This document shows positions 5,285-5,493 of a stretch of DNA of 5,493 nt, one piece after another; position 1 is the stretch's first letter, and every line of letters begins with the position of its first letter. The DNA is from Prevotella sp. (GTDB taxonomy: Bacteria; Bacteroidota; Bacteroidia; Bacteroidales; Bacteroidaceae), in assembly GCA_016283605.1 (NCBI GenBank), contig JAEENF010000203.1:1-5493 (forward strand), written 5' to 3'. The translations under genes were made by a program, and so were the position numbers. Below the pieces are notes generated by a model. The model saw nothing but the letters and a program-made list of their open reading frames with translations, searched no databases and was not told the origin of the DNA.

Positions 5285-5369
5285 AAATCAGATCTGAAAA
5301 CAAGCGGGAGTCGGTCACCCGATGTAGCTGGCCGAAATAAAGTCTAATACCATGAAAAACATTTGAAGT
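5285..5369 (+). promoter_or_regulatory. Structured leader of the HU-family gene with mini-ORF
   Basis: Two hairpins that cannot coexist are possible: CGGG (5305-5308) with CCCG (5318-5321), or CGGTCA (5312-5317) with TGGCCG (5329-5334, one G-U). A 10-bp palindrome TCAGATCTGA (5288-5297) precedes them. The mini-ORF MKNI (ATG 5352, TGA 5364-5366) ends 3 nt before the HU ATG and could couple translation. I recognise no known riboswitch, and the stems are short. Confidence 0.35.
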
Positions 5370-5493
5370 ATGGCGAAGATTATCTATGAAGTGTACCAGA
5401 ACCAGAACGAGCACAATGCTGCTTACGGCAAGTGGTACGGCCGTGTAAAGTATCTGGAGAGTATGAACACCCGTAAGCTGTCGAACCACATCG
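5370..5493 (+). CDS. HU-family (HU-related/HU-HIG type) DNA-binding protein, N-terminus only
   Basis: ATG at 5370 begins MAKIIYEVYQNQNEHN and continues with GKWYGRVKYLESMNTRKLSN; 41 codons are visible before the right edge. The short N-terminal strand, the K-W-Y-x-R motif and the following 'L-x-x-H-I' stretch match the start of HU-related proteins of Bacteroidales, which carry an N-terminal extension before the HU core. These proteins bind and bend DNA in the nucleoid. The gene has its own promoter (5248-5278). In related genomes such genes often precede smalltalk and N-acetylmuramoyl-L-alanine amidase genes, which here would lie beyond the window. The ATG at 5352 is not the start because it stops after four codons. 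Confidence 0.8.
   Translation, partial: MAKIIYEVYQNQNEHNAAYGKWYGRVKYLESMNTRKLSNHI

Overview
The window looks like a chromosomal stretch from a member of the Bacteroidota, most likely a Prevotella/Segatella-type gut organism. This rests on two promoters of the Bacteroidota TAnnTTTG type, the absence of clear Shine-Dalgarno sites, an HU-related protein of the kind common in Bacteroidales, and a small 'smalltalk'-like peptide beside it. The genus is inferred; no rRNA or marker gene is present.

Left flank (1-843). A small minus-strand gene leaves the window at its left end. To its right come a minus-strand terminator, seven GGGAGTTT repeats spaced by whole helical turns, and a short minus-strand gene (288-476). 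That gene is broken by an in-frame stop beside a 31-bp repeat. The rest, up to the kinase promoter at 802-809, is AT-rich and gene-free. It holds 11-bp tandem repeats, a cluster of AATAACCA sites, a second copy of the 31-bp repeat, a GATGTG/CACATC palindrome and a pair of CGTTAATT boxes.

Centre (844-4685). Two long paralogous genes overlap by ATGA and encode soluble sensor kinases with three PAS-like domains followed by HisKA and HATPase_c. The second has every catalytic motif. The first has an open frame but has lost the phosphoacceptor His (Tyr428), the N-box Asn (Leu543) and one G2-box Gly (Asp601). It therefore looks like a histidine pseudokinase co-produced with an active paralogue. I read the pair as a possible heteromeric sensor in which the first protein senses or modulates and the second phosphorylates. 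No response regulator lies in the window.

Right flank (4686-5493). A strong bidirectional terminator separates the kinase operon from a convergent 37-aa minus-strand ORF. The last 26 residues of that ORF resemble a smalltalk-type small membrane/lipoprotein-like peptide. Its ATG and first 11 codons come from the third copy of the 31-bp repeat. Then comes a nested structure: a perfect 52-bp AT-only palindrome between two inverted blocks of three 8-bp GTGCCA units. An HU-family gene with its own promoter and a structured leader runs off the right edge.

The most notable points are the pseudokinase/kinase pair, the 31-bp repeat that sits inside or at the start of two small genes, and the AT palindrome flanked by iterons.
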